A stretch of 64,000 bases of DNA, taken from contig NZ_CP036501.1 in the NCBI RefSeq assembly GCF_026230195.1, positions 620,001-684,000 on the forward strand, written 5' to 3'. The position numbers and the translations under genes are program-made. Under the pieces are notes generated by a model. It had not been told where the DNA came from and ran no database searches. It saw only the letters and a list, made by a program, of their open reading frames with translations. The DNA is from Candidatus Paraluminiphilus aquimaris (GTDB taxonomy: Bacteria; Pseudomonadota; Gammaproteobacteria; Pseudomonadales; Halieaceae). This document shows, in pieces, positions 61,542 through 64,000 of the stretch (the stretch's first letter is position 1; each line of letters starts with the position of its first letter).

Positions 61542-62699
61542 ATGTTGAAGCGATCAATTCTTCGAATGTCAAAACCGATTTTTGCTACGGCACTCGGATA
61601 CCTCGTGTTGGTGCTTGCGCTGACAGTAATATTGCCCAAAAACGCCCACGCTGAGCGCATCAAAGATATTGCGATGGTGGAAGGGGCGAGGAGTAATCAG
61701 CTCGTAGGCTTTGGTCTGGTTGTTGGTCTTGATGGGACCGGCGACCAGGTAACCCAGACGCCGTTTACGATTCAAGCGGCGCGAAGCATGCTGCAGCAGT
61801 TTGGCGTTAATTTGCCCCCCGGCATTAACCCACAGACTAAAAATATGGCGTCAGTTATGGTGACAGCTGACTTGCCCCCATTCGCAAAACCTGGCCAGAC
61901 CGTTGATGTAACGGTCTCATCAATGGGTAATGCAGGCAGCCTTCGCGGTGGTGAGCTGTTACTCACAGAGCTCAAGGCTGGCAATGGGCAGATCTATGCG
62001 GTTGCACAGGGTGGCTTGGTTGTCTCTGGCTTTGGTGCAGACGGAAATGACGGGTCGCGCATCAGCGTAAACACCAAAGCGGCTGGCCGTATTCCAAATG
62101 GTGCGATGGTTGAGCGCGAGGTGGTGAACCCCTTTAGTGACGGCAGCAATAAACTGACTTTTCATCTTCACGAGTCAGACTTTACGACGGCTCGCAACAT
62201 GGCGTCGGCAGTTAACAGCATCATGGGCTCTGGCACAGCCACAGCGCTTGATGGTGTATCTGTTGAAGTCTTAGCGCCCACCGATGCCGGTGAGAAGGTG
62301 GCCTATCTAGCAGAGTTGGAAAATATTGAAGTGTTAAAAGCGGCTGCGGCGGCAAAAGTCATTGTCAATGCGCGCAGCGGCACCATTGTTATTGGCTCAG
62401 AGGTCATGGTGAAAACGGCGGCTGTGGCGCACGGTAACTTGACCGTCACCATTGATGAGAGCTTTGTCGTTTCGCAGCCAGGTCCCTTTGCAAGTTCAGC
62501 AGAGACCGTCGTTCTACCGCAGACAGAAATCAATATTGAGAACGAAGAGGTAAGGATGTTCGTCATGGAAGAGGGTGTGAGCCTTCAGGAAATTGTGACG
62601 GCAGTGAACCGTGTCGGTGCAGCCCCCGGTGATCTCATCGCCATTCTCGAGGCCTTACAGCAGGCAGGTGCGCTCAGTGCGCAGCTGATCGTGATCTAG
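61542..62699 (+). CDS. flgI: Flagellar P-ring protein FlgI
   Basis: FlgI forms the periplasmic P ring around the rod. The 385-residue precursor (E. coli 365) has a signal peptide (about 1-37, ending NAHAERI), long at the n-region; a later ATG near residue 9 (MSKPIFAT) is possible. The mature part starts ERIKDIAMVEGARSNQLVGFGLVVGL, then NMASVMVTADLPPFAKPGQ and the conserved C-terminal end of GAAPGDLIAILEALQQAGAL. Both are family signatures. FlgA, encoded divergently, is its chaperone. Confidence 0.96.
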   Translation: MLKRSILRMSKPIFATALGYLVLVLALTVILPKNAHAERIKDIAMVEGARSNQLVGFGLVVGLDGTGDQVTQTPFTIQAARSMLQQFGVNLPPGINPQTKNMASVMVTADLPPFAKPGQTVDVTVSSMGNAGSLRGGELLLTELKAGNGQIYAVAQGGLVVSGFGADGNDGSRISVNTKAAGRIPNGAMVEREVVNPFSDGSNKLTFHLHESDFTTARNMASAVNSIMGSGTATALDGVSVEVLAPTDAGEKVAYLAELENIEVLKAAAAAKVIVNARSGTIVIGSEVMVKTAAVAHGNLTVTIDESFVVSQPGPFASSAETVVLPQTEINIENEEVRMFVMEEGVSLQEIVTAVNRVGAAPGDLIAILEALQQAGALSAQLIVI

Positions 62700-62707
62700 G
62701 AGGCGGT

Positions 62708-63109
62708 ATGACGGGCGCAATTTATTCTGACTTTACCCAATTTGGCTCGCTAAGAGCCGAGGCGACTGAAAACCCTAATGTAGCGGTTGAAGAAGTAGCC
62801 GCGCAGTTCGAATCGCTGTTTCTTCAGCAAATGCTTAAGACCATGCGTGACGCCACGGTGAAAAGTGATCTCATGAATTCGGACAGTACGGACACCTATC
62901 AATCTATGGCAGACCAGCAGCTCGCGCTTCAGCTATCGGAGCAGGGCGGCATAGGTTTGGCGCGCATGATGGTGGAGCAAATGCAAACTAAAGGCATGGT
63001 TTCTGCGGGGCGTTCCGAGGAGTCTAGCCTCGGTCTATCGACCGGCGGAGCGGCTGCCGCGATGAGGTTGGACGCAGCGAAACCTTATTACGAAGGAGGC
63101 GAGGGATAA
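62708..63109 (+). CDS. flgJ: FlgJ rod-scaffold domain protein, lacking the peptidoglycan hydrolase domain
   Basis: The 133-residue product matches only the N-terminal rod-binding domain of FlgJ (AAQFESLFLQQMLKTMRDA near residue 31, and the DQQLALQLSEQGGIGLARMMVEQ segment near 75). E. coli FlgJ has 313 residues with a C-terminal glucosaminidase that opens the peptidoglycan for the rod. Here the frame ends at 63109 after a short low-complexity tail, and flgK starts four bases later. This single-domain type is known from alphaproteobacteria and others, so a separate muralytic enzyme must act. It is not obviously a degraded gene. Confidence 0.93.
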   Translation: MTGAIYSDFTQFGSLRAEATENPNVAVEEVAAQFESLFLQQMLKTMRDATVKSDLMNSDSTDTYQSMADQQLALQLSEQGGIGLARMMVEQMQTKGMVSAGRSEESSLGLSTGGAAAAMRLDAAKPYYEGGEG

Positions 63110-63112
63110 GCC

Positions 63113-64000
63113 ATGGCAGGAATTTTTGATGTCGGTGCTTCTGCGCTGTCTTCGCTTCAACGAGCGATTGCGACCACCGGCCACAACATTGCTAACGCCA
63201 ACACCGAGGGTTATAGCCGACAGAACATTACGTTTGTCACCCAGGAGTCCGAGTTTGTAGGTGGGCAAGCGTTTGGTACGGGTGTAAAGGTCGGTGACGT
63301 CTCTCGCTCCTACGACCAGTTCCTAACCGATGAGCTTCGTGATCGGACCACCGCTAGAAACTACCACGACTTTTATTACGGCACGTCACAGCGGGTCGAC
63401 AGTTTATTTGCCGACGCATCAACCGGTTTAAGTGTGGCTATGGATAACTTCTTTGTCGCGGTCGATGCCGTTGCGACCAGTCCATCCTCTTTGCCTGAGC
63501 GCCAGGTCTTGATCTCAGAAGCGGAAATGCTGGCCAGCCGCTTTAACTACATGGACGAGCGGCTGGGCAGTATCTATACAGAAACAACGTCTCGCATGTC
63601 GAGTAAAGCAAACGATATTAACCAGTTCGCACAGGAGTTGGCGACGCTCAACGAGCTCATTCAGCGTTTTGCTAGCGAGTCATCGGCGATGCCCAACGAC
63701 CTGCTCGATAAGCGCGACCTGACACTGCTTGAGCTAAGTAAGCTCATCAACGTCGACGCGCAAGAGCAGTCGGACGGGTCCGTCAACGTGTACGTGGGCG
63801 ATGGCATACGTTTGGTGGTGGGCTCGTTCGCTGAAAGCGTCCGCGTGACCGGAGAGCGAACCGGTGACGGACGTCCCAGTGTTTTCATTACAACACCGGG
63901 CGGCGCCGAGGATAACGTTACCAGTAACATGACGGGTGGCGAATTAGGTGCCGCGCTGGATGTGGCAAGTAACGTCGTATTTCGTGCACGGCGAGAACTC
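63113..64000 (+). CDS. flgK: Flagellar hook-associated protein 1 FlgK (3' end beyond the window)
   Basis: FlgK is the first hook-filament junction protein. The frame from ATG 63113 stays open for all 296 codons to the window edge. It begins MAGIFDVGASALSSLQRAIA with GHNIANANTEGYSRQNITF near residue 23, the signature shared by FlgK and rod proteins. The segment FGTGVKVGDVSRSYDQFLTDELR near 60 and the long helical RVDSLFADASTGLSVAMDNFFVAV are FlgK-specific. The GGAGG ribosome site is inside the end of flgJ. FlgN, encoded at the other end of the flagellar block, is its chaperone. Confidence 0.96.
   Translation, partial: MAGIFDVGASALSSLQRAIATTGHNIANANTEGYSRQNITFVTQESEFVGGQAFGTGVKVGDVSRSYDQFLTDELRDRTTARNYHDFYYGTSQRVDSLFADASTGLSVAMDNFFVAVDAVATSPSSLPERQVLISEAEMLASRFNYMDERLGSIYTETTSRMSSKANDINQFAQELATLNELIQRFASESSAMPNDLLDKRDLTLLELSKLINVDAQEQSDGSVNVYVGDGIRLVVGSFAESVRVTGERTGDGRPSVFITTPGGAEDNVTSNMTGGELGAALDVASNVVFRARREL

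Overview
The window is about 64 kb of tightly packed bacterial chromosome with no insertion sequences, prophage genes, CRISPR arrays or RNA genes that I can recognise. Gene content and order point to an aerobic, flagellated gammaproteobacterium. The evidence is the def-fmt-rsmB-trkA-trkH block beside dprA-tsaC-hemF-aroE, polA-engB-cytochrome c4-dsbA, glnE-ilvE ... waaA ... tolC-yqiB-cpdA-parE, and an flg operon behind a sigma-54-type promoter. A marine lineage such as Halieaceae (OM60/NOR5) or a relative is my inference from the mix of caa3-type oxidase genes, large LeuA and multihaem cytochrome; no single marker proves it.

Layout. (1) 1-11057: a leftward operon for potassium uptake and translation (trkH partial, trkA, rsmB, fmt, def) and a rightward series of a LysM protein, dprA, tsaC, hemF and aroE, followed by a gamma-carbonic anhydrase and a YheV-like zinc protein. 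(2) 11205-18873: a caa3-type cytochrome c oxidase (coxB with fused cytochrome c, coxA, ctaG, coxC) with assembly genes (DUF2909, SURF1, a Sco-like protein, cyoE, sco). The haem A synthase gene often found in such clusters is absent here. (3) 18866-24051: polA, engB (apparently with a non-standard start codon), two cytochromes c and dsbA. (4) 24070-35724: an Lrp regulator divergent from leuA, a membrane diguanylate cyclase with a lipoprotein, ilvD, argA, glnE and ilvE. (5) 35834-41894: a lipase and a glycosyltransferase / methyltransferase / toroid protein / methyltransferase group ending at waaA. In Pseudomonas the glnE-ilvE to waaA interval holds LPS-core heptosyltransferase genes, so this group is the best candidate for an undescribed surface-glycan pathway. 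(6) 41947-47623: tolC, yqiB, cpdA, parE and yceI. (7) 47633-54616: an octahaem cytochrome with HEAT/TPR-type repeats, an MJ1255-family glycosyltransferase, a PAP2 phosphatase, a glutamine amidotransferase, a glyoxalase, a small zinc-ribbon protein, rdgC and a DUF1653 protein. (8) 54618-64000: flagellar genes flgA, flgM and flgN leftward, and flgBCDEFGHIJ plus partial flgK rightward.

How they fit together. The oxidase receives electrons through c-type cytochromes, and the window encodes likely donors (c4 and a small monohaem cytochrome) and the thiol chemistry used in their maturation (DsbA, Sco proteins). The flagellar block shows textbook hierarchy: a sigma-54-like site in front of flgB and an almost ideal sigma-28 site in front of flgMN, so the anti-sigma factor is made under its own target. 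The amino-acid genes (leuA, ilvD, ilvE, argA, glnE) lie close together beside an Lrp-family regulator.

Limits: protein families were assigned by reading motifs, without database searches. Where I moved a start codon from the longest open frame, the reason is given in the entry.
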